64,000 nt of DNA, taken from the NCBI RefSeq assembly GCF_011039175.1, contig NZ_JAAKEN010000010.1, positions 1-64,000 of the forward strand, given 5' to 3'. The position numbers and the translations under genes are program-made. The DNA is from Slackia sp. ZJ119. Its GTDB lineage: Bacteria; Actinomycetota; Coriobacteriia; Coriobacteriales; Eggerthellaceae. Numbering within the stretch: the first letter of the stretch is position 1; each line of letters starts with the position of its first letter. Positions 43,400 through 52,101 of the stretch are shown piece by piece. The notes beneath the pieces were generated by a model. It worked only from the letters and a program-made list of their open reading frames with translations, made no database searches and was not told the DNA's origin.

Positions 43400-45322
43400 A
43401 TGAACAAAAAGCAAAAACGATGGAGAAACCGCATTCTCCTCGCCATCGCGCTGTTCGTCGCAGCCTATGCCATTGAGACGTTCGTGCCGCTTGAAGCGCT
43501 GCTCGGCAGCCGCGACGCGGCGCTGTGGGCGGAGTTCGGCCTGTTCGCCGTGCCCTACGTCATCGCCGGATACGACGTGGTCGCCAAAGCCGTGCGCAAC
43601 ATCGGCCACGGGCAGGTGTTCGACGAGAACTTCCTCATGACCGTCGCCACGCTTGGCGCCTTTGCGCTCGTGCTGTTTCCCGACAGCGAGCCGCATATGG
43701 CCGAAGGCGCTGCCGTCATGCTGTTTTACCAGGTAGGCGAGCTCTTTCAAAGCTATGCCGTCGGAAAGAGCCGCGAGTCGATCGCCGAGCTCATGGACAT
43801 CGCCCCTGACTACGCCAACGTCATGCGCGACGGGGCGCTTTTGCAGGTCGACCCGTACGAAGTCGCAGTCGGAGACGTCATCGTCGTGAAGGCCGGCGAG
43901 CGCGTGCCGCTTGACGGGGTCGTGCTCGACGGTTCGAGCCAGCTGGACACGGCCGCCCTGACCGGCGAATCCGTCCCGCGCGAGATCGCCCCGGGCGACG
44001 AGGTGGTGTCCGGCTGCGTGAACCTGTCGGGCAAGCTTGAAGTGCGCGTCGAGAAACCCTTTGGGGAATCGACGGTGTCGCGCATCCTCGAGCTGGTCGA
44101 AAACGCCGCCGACAAGAAGGCCAAGACGGAGAACTTCATCACGCGCTTCGCCCGCTACTACACGCCTGCCGTCGTCGGCATCGCCGCGCTGCTTGCCGTG
44201 GCGCCGCCGCTGCTCTTTGGCCAGCCTTGGTCCGACTGGGTCATGCGCGGGCTTGTCTTTCTCGTGGTGTCGTGCCCCTGCGCCCTGGTCATTTCGGTTC
44301 CGTTGTCGTTTTTCGGCGGCATCGGCGGCGCGTCGCGCACCGGCGTGCTCGTGAAAGGCAGCAACTACCTGGAGGTGCTGGCGAAGACGCAGGCCGTGGC
44401 GTTCGACAAGACGGGGACGCTCACCGACGGCTCCTTCGACGTGGTCGCCGTGCACCCCGCATCGGGCATCGAGCCGGAGCGACTGCTTGAAATGGCCGCC
44501 TATGCCGAGTCGTTCTCCGACCACCCCATCGCCGTGTCGGTCAAACGGGCCTTTAGCGGCGCCATCGACGAACAACGCATCGAGTCGGTCATCGAGCAGA
44601 GCGGCCATGGCGTCAAGGCGGTCGTCGACAAGCACGTCATGCTCGTGGGCAACGACAAGCTCATGGGATCGGAAGGCATCGACTTCAACGACTGCCACCT
44701 GACCGGGACCATCCTGCACGTTTCGCTCGACGGTTCCTACGCCGGCCACATCGTCATCGCCGACATCGTGAAGCCAAACGCTGCCGAAGCCATCTCCGCG
44801 CTGCACAACGAAGGCGTCAAACGGACCATCATGCTCACCGGAGATCGGCAAGACGTCGCAGCAAGCGTCGTCGAGCAGCTGGGCATCGATGAGTTCTATG
44901 CACAGCTTTTGCCCCAGGACAAGGTGGAGCGAGTCGAGCGCCTGCTCGCCCAGGTCCATGGCGCAGACGGCCGTGACGCCAAGCTCGCCTTCGTGGGGGA
45001 CGGCATCAACGACGCGCCCGTGCTCACCCGCGCCGACATCGGCATCGCCATGGGCGCCATGGGGTCCGACGCCGCCATCGAAGCCGCCGACGTGGTGCTC
45101 ATGGACGACGACCCAGCCTCCATCGCGAAAGCCATCCGCATTGCGAAAAAGACCATGGGCATCGTCTGGCAGAACATCGTCTTCGCCTTGGGCGTGAAGC
45201 TGCTTGTGCTCGTGCTCGCCGCGTTCGGCATCGCGAACATGTGGATGGCCGTCTTCGCAGACGTGGGCGTCGCCGTGATCGCCATTCTGAACGCCATGCG
45301 GGCCATGAGGGTCGGCAGGTAA
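43400..45322 (+). CDS. zntA: P1B-2 type Zn/Cd/Pb-exporting ATPase (ZntA/CadA family)
   Basis: The 640-aa pump exports divalent soft metals with ATP. The actuator has TGES, the ion site SCPCAL, the phosphorylation site FDKTGTLTDG, and the nucleotide domain SDHPIAVS and GDGINDAPVLTRADIGIAMG. In the last spans VKLLVLVLAAFGIANMW and FADVG give the Lys and Asp typical of P1B-2 zinc pumps. There is no N-terminal HMA domain; that domain is a separate gene upstream. The ATG at 43400 has AAGGAT upstream. Confidence 0.93.
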   Translation: MNKKQKRWRNRILLAIALFVAAYAIETFVPLEALLGSRDAALWAEFGLFAVPYVIAGYDVVAKAVRNIGHGQVFDENFLMTVATLGAFALVLFPDSEPHMAEGAAVMLFYQVGELFQSYAVGKSRESIAELMDIAPDYANVMRDGALLQVDPYEVAVGDVIVVKAGERVPLDGVVLDGSSQLDTAALTGESVPREIAPGDEVVSGCVNLSGKLEVRVEKPFGESTVSRILELVENAADKKAKTENFITRFARYYTPAVVGIAALLAVAPPLLFGQPWSDWVMRGLVFLVVSCPCALVISVPLSFFGGIGGASRTGVLVKGSNYLEVLAKTQAVAFDKTGTLTDGSFDVVAVHPASGIEPERLLEMAAYAESFSDHPIAVSVKRAFSGAIDEQRIESVIEQSGHGVKAVVDKHVMLVGNDKLMGSEGIDFNDCHLTGTILHVSLDGSYAGHIVIADIVKPNAAEAISALHNEGVKRTIMLTGDRQDVAASVVEQLGIDEFYAQLLPQDKVERVERLLAQVHGADGRDAKLAFVGDGINDAPVLTRADIGIAMGAMGSDAAIEAADVVLMDDDPASIAKAIRIAKKTMGIVWQNIVFALGVKLLVLVLAAFGIANMWMAVFADVGVAVIAILNAMRAMRVGR

Positions 45323-45354
45323 ACCTGTCGGCAACGACGCAGCCCGCCCCCAAT

Positions 45355-45394
45355 CTGCCGTTTGCCTCTCAAAGCGCAAGCGGCAGACTTTTTA
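45355..45394 (+). terminator. Intrinsic terminator after the zinc efflux operon
   Basis: An 11-bp stem CTGCCGTTTGC with GCAAGCGGCAG (one G-T pair) is followed by ACTTTTT, 33 nt past the ATPase stop. Confidence 0.88.
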
Positions 45395-45444
45395 TGCGCT
45401 TGCACAACGACGACCGATCTGCGACGCGTCGCTGTGCAAGCCCG

Positions 45445-46200
45445 CTACGACCGGCAGGCCTCTTCACGCGCTTCATCCATCCATCGGTTGACGGCTTCGA
45501 TGGCCGTGGCGTTGTCGTAGCCCTTTTGGCGCAGGCGCCGATAGGCCGCGTCGCGTTGGTTTTTCGCCTTGGGTGGACGCTTGCGCAGCAGCTCAACGGC
45601 CTGGTCGGCCTCTCGCTGCGGCGCCACCTCGTCGCGATATTCCACGAAGGCGCTCACCGTTTCTGGGTCTATGTGGTTGTCAAGGAGCTCGCGAGCGATG
45701 CCTTGGCATCCTTTGCCTTGAGAGATGCGACTGCTGACCAGGATGTTCGCATAGCGGGCGTCATCGACCAGCCCCAGTTCGACGGCGCGTCGTATGGCCG
45801 CATCGGCAACCGTCTCGTCAAACGACGCCTGCAAGAGCCGCTTCTTCAGCGATCTCGTCGAATGCTCCCGGTGGTTGACCAGGCGCACGATCTTGCTCAT
45901 GGCCGCGTCATGCCCTTTTTCTTGCCCGCCGCCGCGCCCGGCGCAAGCCGCATGCCCGCCCCGCCCGCCTGCGCCTTTGCCGCTGCGCGTTCTGCCCAAC
46001 GCGGCGTCTGCTGCGCCTGTGCCTCCAAGGCCGACCGGCTCCAAGTCCCACGCCGCTTCCGACGCGTCCGCGCCGATGCCTGCCGCTTGCTTCTTTCGGA
46101 CGGCTTGTTTTGCCTGCACGCCCACCGGCGCACGCTCGCCCCGTTCGATGGCCCGCATCGAAGCACGAAGCTGTTCGAGCACGGCCTGCTTGTCGTCCAT
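45445..46200 (-). CDS. recX: RecA regulator RecX with long N-terminal extension
   Basis: The 251-aa protein has a RecX domain from about residue 100 (SKIVRLVNHREHSTRSLKKRL, then RYANILVSSRISQGKGCQGI and DAAYRRLRQKGYD). RecX inhibits or modulates RecA filaments. The first 100 residues are basic, then Gly/Ala-rich (GGRGGHAACAGRGGGQ), and have no recognised domain. RecX proteins are more often 150-200 aa. It starts two bases after the recA stop, so translation is coupled. Confidence 0.88.
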   Translation of the reverse strand: MDDKQAVLEQLRASMRAIERGERAPVGVQAKQAVRKKQAAGIGADASEAAWDLEPVGLGGTGAADAALGRTRSGKGAGGRGGHAACAGRGGGQEKGHDAAMSKIVRLVNHREHSTRSLKKRLLQASFDETVADAAIRRAVELGLVDDARYANILVSSRISQGKGCQGIARELLDNHIDPETVSAFVEYRDEVAPQREADQAVELLRKRPPKAKNQRDAAYRRLRQKGYDNATAIEAVNRWMDEAREEACRS

Positions 46201-46202
46201 GG

Positions 46203-47258
46203 CTATTTCTTCTTAGGCTTGGAAACGGTCTTCACTTCCGCCATTTCCTCGTCGGTGCGGGTGATGATGGGCATGTCGTACGCCTCGCGCACCTTCGTCT
46301 CAAGCTCGTCTCGCAGATCGGGGTTTTCCTTCAACGTTTTTTTCGCCGCTTCGCGCCCTTGGCCCAGTCGCTCTTCACCGTAGGTGTACCACGCGCCGCT
46401 CTTCTTCGCGACGCCGCATTCGACGGCCATGTCCACGATGCAGCCCTCTTTCGAGATGCCTTCGCCGTACATGAGGTCGAATTCCGCCTGGCGGAACGGC
46501 GGCGCGACCTTGTTCTTCACGACTTTGGCGCGCACGCGGTTGCCGACCATCTCGCCGTCTTTCTTCAACGTTTCAATGCGTCGTATGTCGATGCGCACCG
46601 ACGAGAAGAACTTGAGGGCGCGGCCGCCGGTCGTGGTTTCCGGATTGCCGAACATGACGCCGATCTTCTCGCGCAGCTGGTTGATGAATATGCAGGTGGT
46701 GTTCGACTTCGACAGCGAGCCCGCCAGCTTGCGCAGCGCCTGGGACATGAGCCGCGCCTGCAGGCCGACGGTGGTGTCGCCGATCTCCCCCTCTATTTCG
46801 GCTCGGGGAACAAGCGCCGCGACCGAGTCGACGACGACGCAGTCGATGGCACCGCTGCGCACCAGCATGTCGCAGATTTCAAGCGCTTGCTCGCCGGTGT
46901 CGGGCTGCGAGATGAGCACTTCGTCGATGTCGACGCCAAGCCGCGCCGCATACACCGGGTCAAGGGCATGCTCTGCGTCGATGAACGCCACGATGCCGCC
47001 GAGCGCCTGGGCTTCTGCGAGGATCTGCAAGGCGAGCGTCGTCTTGCCGCTCGACTCGGGCCCGTAGATCTCCACGATGCGGCCGCGCGGCACGCCGCCG
47101 ATGCCAAGCGCGGCGTCGAGCGGCAGCGCACCTGTCGGGATGGCGTCGACGGCAAGCTCCTTGCCGCTTTCGCCGAACTTCATGATGGCGCCCTTCCCGA
47201 ACTTGTCCGTGATGGAGTCGGTGGTGAGCTTGAGCATCTTCTCTTTTTCTTCGTTCAT
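46203..47258 (-). CDS. recA: Recombinase RecA
   Basis: The 351-aa RecA drives strand exchange and the SOS co-protease activity. Walker A is [10 protein letters not shown], Walker B is [11 protein letters not shown], and loops include [29 protein letters not shown]. It starts [23 protein letters not shown]. Promoter P1 lies at 47302-47329 with two 14-nt repeats around it, and a second promoter-like block shared with comEA lies further upstream. recX follows. Confidence 0.98.
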   Translation of the reverse strand: MNEEKEKMLKLTTDSITDKFGKGAIMKFGESGKELAVDAIPTGALPLDAALGIGGVPRGRIVEIYGPESSGKTTLALQILAEAQALGGIVAFIDAEHALDPVYAARLGVDIDEVLISQPDTGEQALEICDMLVRSGAIDCVVVDSVAALVPRAEIEGEIGDTTVGLQARLMSQALRKLAGSLSKSNTTCIFINQLREKIGVMFGNPETTTGGRALKFFSSVRIDIRRIETLKKDGEMVGNRVRAKVVKNKVAPPFRQAEFDLMYGEGISKEGCIVDMAVECGVAKKSGAWYTYGEERLGQGREAAKKTLKENPDLRDELETKVREAYDMPIITRTDEEMAEVKTVSKPKKK

Positions 47259-47282
47259 GGCTGCCCTCTCCGGCGATCAAGC

Positions 47283-47329
47283 GTACATAAGTTTGCATCC
47301 TATTATAAGTACAAACGTTTGCCTGTCAA
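47283..47329 (-). promoter_or_regulatory. recA promoter P1 with two candidate operator repeats
   Basis: The minus strand reads TTGACA (47324-47329), 16 nt, TATAAT (47302-47307), a perfect-hexamer promoter. On the plus strand GTACAAACGTTTGC (47309-47322) fills the spacer and GTACATAAGTTTGC (47283-47296) lies just downstream of the -10; they match at 12 of 14 positions. Such placement suits a repressor, possibly LexA, but they are not the classical GAAC-N4-GTTC box. Confidence 0.75.
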
Positions 47330-47351
47330 TGCCTTTTTCGGATGCAGGCCG

Positions 47352-47410
47352 AGTATACAAAAGAAACCTTGCCGGCCTTTGACCCAGATCAGACATTTCT
47401 CGCCATCGAA
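47352..47410 (-). promoter_or_regulatory. Upstream recA promoter block shared with comEA
   Basis: A -10-like TATACT (minus; 47352-47357) is joined to a 52-nt block matching the comEA promoter region (30054-30112) without gaps. It stands about 95 nt upstream of the recA ATG and 22 nt upstream of P1, so it would give recA a second start. The rest of 47411-47552 has no supported gene. Confidence 0.6.
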
Positions 47411-47552
47411 GCTTTCGCGCCTGGACACGGTTTCTTACGCAAATTCGATCGCATTCTCACCAGAATGCGGCGCACGTCCCATTGCTTCTCGCGCGGCGCT
47501 TGCGAACGCTGCCCGCACGGCCCTGACCAGGGATTGCCGCAACGACCCTAAG

Positions 47553-48797
47553 CTAGCGCTTCAGCTCGTCGAGCAGCTCGCACAAGGCGGCGCGGACGGT
47601 CAGCAGGCGCACTTCGTCGCGGTTGCCGGGGAAGGCGAACCGGCGCGTTCGCTCTTCGGTCTTCGATGCGAGCGCCATCCACACCGTGCCGACGGGCTTT
47701 CCCGGCTCGGCGCCGGTCGGGCCGGCGATCCCCGTCACGGCGACGGCAAGCCCCGCATCGAGCACCTCGACCGCCCCACGGGCCATGGAAAGCGCGGTCT
47801 GCTCGCTCACGACACCGTCGCCTTCGATGGTCGCCTCGGCGACGCCGAGCACCTGCTCTTTCACCTCGGCCATGTAGCTCACGACCCCGCCGCGCACCAC
47901 GGCCGAGCTTCCCGGCACCGCCGTCAGCGCCGCCGAGATCATGCCGCCGGTCAGGCTTTCAGCCGTCGCGACGCTCACGCCTTTGGCCGCCGCCGCTTCC
48001 ACGACCGCGCCCGCCAGCGCCGCAAGCTCCATCGGCTCGATGGACGCCCGCTCGGCAGGCGAAAGCTCGGCCCTTTGCGCCTCAGACGCATCCGCCGCCC
48101 CTGCGGCCGCTTCTTCTTGCTGGGTCGCTTTCTTCTCGCAGCGGCGCCGTTCGCGGTCCGCGTTGCGCGGCCCCAGCCCGATGAGGCTTCGGGCCTTCAC
48201 GATGTAGTCCAGCATCGACACGATGGTCAACACGAGCGCAACGATCATCACCGCCCAACTGACCAGCCACAACGTGTCGCCGAACGGCGCGGTGACCGCC
48301 CCCACCATGTAGGAGTCCTTCACGGTGAACAGCACGATGGCGATCATCTGAAAGACCGTCTTGAACTTGCCGTACCAGCTGGCCGCGATGACGACGCCTT
48401 TGCTTGCGGCCATCATGCGCACGCCCGAAACGATGAACTCGCGCGAAAGAATGACGAGCACGATCCACGACGGCAGCGTCCCCAGCTCGATCAGCGCAAG
48501 CAGCGCAGCCGTGACAAGGATCTTGTCAGCCAGAGGATCCATGAACTTCCCGAAGTTCGTGACCTCGCCGCGCGAGCGGGCAAGATACCCGTCGAGCCAA
48601 TCCGTGCAGGAAATGACCACGAAAATGACGGCGGCGACGAGGCTTTTCTCGTTGTTGGCCACCTGTGGCAGTCCGAGCCACTCCGGCCACGGCGAGAGGA
48701 TGGCGACGACGAACAGCGGTACCAGGCAAATGCGGACCAAGGTGACGACGTTTGCCGGGGTCATGAGTTTTTCGCTCACAGCGTCTGCGGACGACAT
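47553..48797 (-). CDS. pgsA: Fusion of phosphatidylglycerophosphate synthase (PgsA) and nicotinamide-nucleotide amidase (PncC/CinA C-terminal)
   Basis: The 414-aa protein joins two enzymes. Residues 1-210 are a polytopic CDP-alcohol phosphatidyltransferase with the full motif D-x2-DG-x2-AR-x8-G-x3-D-x3-D (Asp66 to Asp91), which makes phosphatidylglycerophosphate. A charged linker (about 212-255) leads into a CinA C-terminal domain: TAESLTGG (279-285), PGSSAVVRGGVVSY and TGIAGPTGAEPGKPVG, the deamidase active site for NMN recycling. In many genomes pgsA, cinA and recA are neighbours as separate genes; here the first two are one frame without stop or shift. rimO is 6 nt upstream. Confidence 0.9.
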   Translation of the reverse strand: MSSADAVSEKLMTPANVVTLVRICLVPLFVVAILSPWPEWLGLPQVANNEKSLVAAVIFVVISCTDWLDGYLARSRGEVTNFGKFMDPLADKILVTAALLALIELGTLPSWIVLVILSREFIVSGVRMMAASKGVVIAASWYGKFKTVFQMIAIVLFTVKDSYMVGAVTAPFGDTLWLVSWAVMIVALVLTIVSMLDYIVKARSLIGLGPRNADRERRRCEKKATQQEEAAAGAADASEAQRAELSPAERASIEPMELAALAGAVVEAAAAKGVSVATAESLTGGMISAALTAVPGSSAVVRGGVVSYMAEVKEQVLGVAEATIEGDGVVSEQTALSMARGAVEVLDAGLAVAVTGIAGPTGAEPGKPVGTVWMALASKTEERTRRFAFPGNRDEVRLLTVRAALCELLDELKR

Positions 48798-48803
48798 GGC
48801 GCG

Positions 48804-50120
48804 TTACTCCCCTTCCATTTCATAGAACAGCGTGTCGACGATGGTCACGGAGAGGAAGTCTCCGACCGTCCCTGCGCCGACATAGGTTGCGCCATCGACT
48901 TCAGGCGCCTGGGCTTGGGTGCGTCCGAACAGCTGGCCGTCGTCTTCTGCGCCCTCGACGAGCACGACGGCCTGCTGCCCGATCCGCTCGGCGATCCGCG
49001 CCGTGCAGACCGCGTCGGCCACGTCGCGCAACCGGCTCGCGCGGTCGATCTTCTCGTCTTCGTCGATCTGGCCCGGCAGGCGTGCGGCGCGAGTGCCCTC
49101 TTCTCGCGAGTAGGGAAACACGCCGACGTAGTCGAAATGACCCTCTGACACGAAGTCGAGAAGGTCCTCGAAGGCCTCTTCGGTCTCGCCGGGAAAGCCG
49201 GCGATGAGCGTCGTGCGCAGCGTCACGTCGGGCACTCGGTCGCGAACGTGCGCGACCAGGGCTTCGAACTCAGTGCGCGAGCCGTTGCGGTTCATGGCCT
49301 GCAGAATGCCCGCATCGACGTGCTGCAACGGTACGTCGAGGTAGGAGCACACGTTTTCGTGCGCCGCCATGACGTCGAGCAGCTCGTCGGTCACGCCGGC
49401 AGGCTCGGTGTACATGACGCGAAACCACGTGTCGGGAAACGTTTCGGCCAGACGCGACAGGAGCGCGGCCAGCGTCGAAGGCTCGGCGAAGTCCTGGCCC
49501 CAACGCCCCGTGTCCTGCGCGATGAGCACGATCTCGCGCACGCCCGCGGCGACGTGCCGCGCCACGGAGGCCTCGACGTCCGCCGCCGAAAAGCTGTGGT
49601 AACGGCCGCGAATGAACGGAATGGTGCAAAACGAGCAGAACCGGTCGCATCCGTCGGAGATCTTCACGTAGGCGCTCGCGCAGCCGGCGACCTCCCCCGC
49701 GTCGAGCGGCGGCATGCCCGGCACGTCGGCCGGCGAGCACGCCAAGCCGAGCGCATGCAGCACGACCGCCACGACGTCGTCCTCTTTGCTGCACGGCAGA
49801 AACGCCGCCGCTTCGAGCAGCTCGCCTTCCAGCTCGGCGCCGTAGCGGGCTGGCAAACACCCGCTGACGATGAGCGGTGCGCCGCCTTCGACGTTTTTCA
49901 AGCCCGCCACGTCAAGGATGGCCTCGATGCTTTCTTCGGCGGCGCTTTGGATGAACGAGCAGGTGTTGACGATGACCGCGCTCGCGTCTTCGGGGTCTTT
50001 CACCACGTCGAAGCCGGCTTGCAGCAGGCTTGCCGCCATGTTGGCCGAATCGACCTCGTTCTTCGCGCAGCCAAGCGTAACGAAAGCGACGCTCGGGCGT
50101 CCGTTGTTGGTGTGTGCCAT
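48804..50120 (-). CDS. rimO: Ribosomal protein S12 methylthiotransferase RimO
   Basis: This 438-aa radical-SAM enzyme adds a methylthio group to S12 Asp88. The N-terminal domain has FVTLGCAKNEVDSANM, NTCSFIQSAAEESI and SGCLPARYG. The radical-SAM motif is CDRFCSFC, then IPFIRGRYHS, and VYLDVPLQH-like SYLDVPLQHVDAGIL. A C-terminal TRAM domain is present. LGCAKN and IRGRYRS-like text are RimO rather than MiaB. It lies between yajQ and pgsA/pncC in one operon. Confidence 0.93.
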   Translation of the reverse strand: MAHTNNGRPSVAFVTLGCAKNEVDSANMAASLLQAGFDVVKDPEDASAVIVNTCSFIQSAAEESIEAILDVAGLKNVEGGAPLIVSGCLPARYGAELEGELLEAAAFLPCSKEDDVVAVVLHALGLACSPADVPGMPPLDAGEVAGCASAYVKISDGCDRFCSFCTIPFIRGRYHSFSAADVEASVARHVAAGVREIVLIAQDTGRWGQDFAEPSTLAALLSRLAETFPDTWFRVMYTEPAGVTDELLDVMAAHENVCSYLDVPLQHVDAGILQAMNRNGSRTEFEALVAHVRDRVPDVTLRTTLIAGFPGETEEAFEDLLDFVSEGHFDYVGVFPYSREEGTRAARLPGQIDEDEKIDRASRLRDVADAVCTARIAERIGQQAVVLVEGAEDDGQLFGRTQAQAPEVDGATYVGAGTVGDFLSVTIVDTLFYEMEGE

Positions 50121-50133
50121 GGCGATGCGGCGC

Positions 50134-50631
50134 CTATCGGTAGTTCACGTATTGCAAAGGCTGGCCGTAGTCTTTGCTCTTCACGAACGCGATGACCTCC
50201 TGCAGCGTGTCGCGCGAAGCCGAACTGACGCGCAGCTTGTCGCCTTCGATCTGCACCTTCGCCTTGAATTTCTCGGCCTTGATGTCCTTGTTGATCTTGC
50301 CGGCGGTGTCTTTGTCGATGCCTTCGATGATCGTTCCCGTCTGGCGCACGGACTGGCCCGTGGCCGCCTGGGGGTCGCCCCACTTCACAGCGCCCAAGTC
50401 GATGCCGCGCTTCACGAGCTTCGAGGACAGCACGTCGATGACCTGCCGCGCCACGAATTCGGCGGGAGCGGCGACAAGAATGGTCTTCTTCGCTTTGTCG
50501 AGCGTGATCTCGGCGCCCGAGTCCTTCAAGTCGTAGCGCTGGGCGATTTCTTTTTTCGCCTGCTGAAACGCATTGTCGACCTCTTGCATGTCGATGGAGG
50601 ACACGATGTCGAAGCTGGATTCTTTGGCCAT
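50134..50631 (-). CDS. YajQ-family nucleotide-binding protein
   Basis: The 165-aa protein matches the YajQ family: ESSFDIVSSIDMQEVDNAFQ, IAQRYDLKDS, and the end KSKDYGQPLQYVNYR, all very conserved. Members bind c-di-GMP in Xanthomonas or nucleotides or RNA elsewhere; the ligand is not known here. The ATG at 50629-50631 follows AAGAAAGG. rimO follows after 13 nt. Confidence 0.93.
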   Translation of the reverse strand: MAKESSFDIVSSIDMQEVDNAFQQAKKEIAQRYDLKDSGAEITLDKAKKTILVAAPAEFVARQVIDVLSSKLVKRGIDLGAVKWGDPQAATGQSVRQTGTIIEGIDKDTAGKINKDIKAEKFKAKVQIEGDKLRVSSASRDTLQEVIAFVKSKDYGQPLQYVNYR

Positions 50632-50686
50632 GGGACACCTTTCTTGAATACGGGCGTAAGGGTAGCATAGTGTACCTACTCTATAC

Positions 50687-50712
50687 AAAAGGACCGCCTT
50701 GAGAAGCGGTCC
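50687..50712 (-). terminator. Intrinsic terminator after ftsK-rodZ
   Basis: GGACCGC and GCGGTCC form a 7-bp stem followed on the minus strand by TTTTGTAT, 122 nt past the rodZ-like stop and 56 nt before the yajQ start. Confidence 0.75.
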
Positions 50713-50834
50713 CGGGATAATTGCAGAAAGATTTTAGGGAAGCGGCAAGCCTGCGCCTGGTCGGCGGCACAGGCTTGCCGCCCTCCGCTGCGCCTGCGCT
50801 CGTCGCCTGGCGCACAAGGCGACGCACCGTTCGC

Positions 50835-52097
50835 TTATGCAGCGACCTCGCCGCCCGCCGCGCCTGCGGCTGCGCCGGATCCGTCGGTTGCGGCCGCAGC
50901 GCCCGTCCCGGCCGCGCTCGCGTTCGCGGCACCTGCCGCCGCGTCGGTTCCGGCCGCATCGGCTCCGGCGGCGCCGGTCGAAGGCGCGTTGCCGGTATCG
51001 GACGCACTCGCGCCCCTCCCGTCGGCAGCCGCGGCGTTGCCGCTTTGGCCGTCTGCGGCAGCGGCGTCGTCCTTGTCGTCGGCGGACTTCGATTCGCGCT
51101 TCACGTCCGGATGGTCCTCGTACCACCCGTCAAGCCAACTCTCGAAATCGACGACGCACAACGGCATGCCGCTTTCGTCGGTAGTGTTGAAGGCGGCCGG
51201 CTCGCCGTCGACGGTGATCGTCACGGCGTCGCTGGCCCAAGCCCCGAACGACCACACGCCGGACACCTCGACCTCTTGCTCTTCGCCGCCGCTGAACAGG
51301 GGCGCTTCGGTCACGCCGTCGTTCGTGATGACGGCGTAGACCTCGGTGTCGTCGGCGATCTTGTAGGCAACGGTCACGCTCTCGGGCGCCGTCAGCGTGG
51401 GCTTCACCGGCTCAGCGGCGCTTCCGTCGTCGGTGCCGGTCGTGTCGTCAATGCCGGTGATGGGCACCTTCTGGGCGTCGGCGTCCTCGTTTTTGTTGCC
51501 GCCCCCGCCAAGCGCAAGCGACAAAACGATGATGAGCAGCACGAGGATGACGACGCCGGCGGCAATGAACGGGAGGCGGCTCATGATGCCGCCGTCGGCC
51601 CGCGGTCCGGCGTAGAAGTTCGTGTACTGGGAATTCAAGGCGTTGTGCCTGCTTTGGCGCGGCTTTTCGCCGGCGTAGATGCGCTCGGATCGGCCGCCTT
51701 CGAAGTCGCGGGTGTGGCTGTATTCCTTGCGGTCGTCGTACATGATGCGCCCAAACGAGTTCTCCCGCCCGCCAGAACGGGCGGACGAGCCCTCGAACGA
51801 CCGGCTGGCGCCGCGTCCGCCCCGCACCGACGAGCTGCGGGCGTTGCCGGCGCGAAACGCATAGTCGGCGTCCAGATACATCTGCGTGATGTCGGTAGGA
51901 TTGAGCCCTACGAGCCGCGCGTAGGCGTTCACCATGTTTTTCGTGTAGCCGCGCGGAGGAAGGCGCGAAAGGTCGTCTTCCTCGATGGCGCGCAGGATGT
52001 CGGGGCGCAGGCGCAGGCGCGTTGCAGCCGTGTTCAGGTCAAGGCCCCTTCGCTCTCGCGCCTCATGCAGAGCGGTCCCGAATGTCACTTGAGCCAT
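50835..52097 (-). CDS. RodZ-like protein: helix-turn-helix, one membrane span, C-terminal domain
   Basis: The 420-aa protein has a RodZ-type HTH (residues 1-66; TFGTALHEARERRGLDLNTA, RPDILRAIEEDDLSRLPPRG, YARLVGLN). A linker precedes one membrane span at about 174-196 (PFIAAGVVILVLLIIVLSLA). An external beta domain (about 225-330, DUF4115-like) follows, then an extremely Ala/Gly/Asp-rich tail of about 90 residues. RodZ links MreB to the wall machinery; whether MreB exists here is not seen. GGAAGGAT precedes the ATG. ftsK ends four bases upstream. Confidence 0.8.
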   Translation of the reverse strand: MAQVTFGTALHEARERRGLDLNTAATRLRLRPDILRAIEEDDLSRLPPRGYTKNMVNAYARLVGLNPTDITQMYLDADYAFRAGNARSSSVRGGRGASRSFEGSSARSGGRENSFGRIMYDDRKEYSHTRDFEGGRSERIYAGEKPRQSRHNALNSQYTNFYAGPRADGGIMSRLPFIAAGVVILVLLIIVLSLALGGGGNKNEDADAQKVPITGIDDTTGTDDGSAAEPVKPTLTAPESVTVAYKIADDTEVYAVITNDGVTEAPLFSGGEEQEVEVSGVWSFGAWASDAVTITVDGEPAAFNTTDESGMPLCVVDFESWLDGWYEDHPDVKRESKSADDKDDAAAADGQSGNAAAADGRGASASDTGNAPSTGAAGADAAGTDAAAGAANASAAGTGAAAATDGSGAAAGAAGGEVAA

Positions 52098-52101
52098 AAT
52101 T

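Noticed and set aside
47283-47322. Classical LexA box GAAC-N4-GTTC at recA
   Set aside because: The two repeats do not contain this pattern; they are reported as candidate operators of unknown binder.
47342-47551. 69-codon plus-strand frame upstream of recA
   Set aside because: It overlaps the shared recA/comEA promoter block, lacks a ribosome site and resembles nothing.
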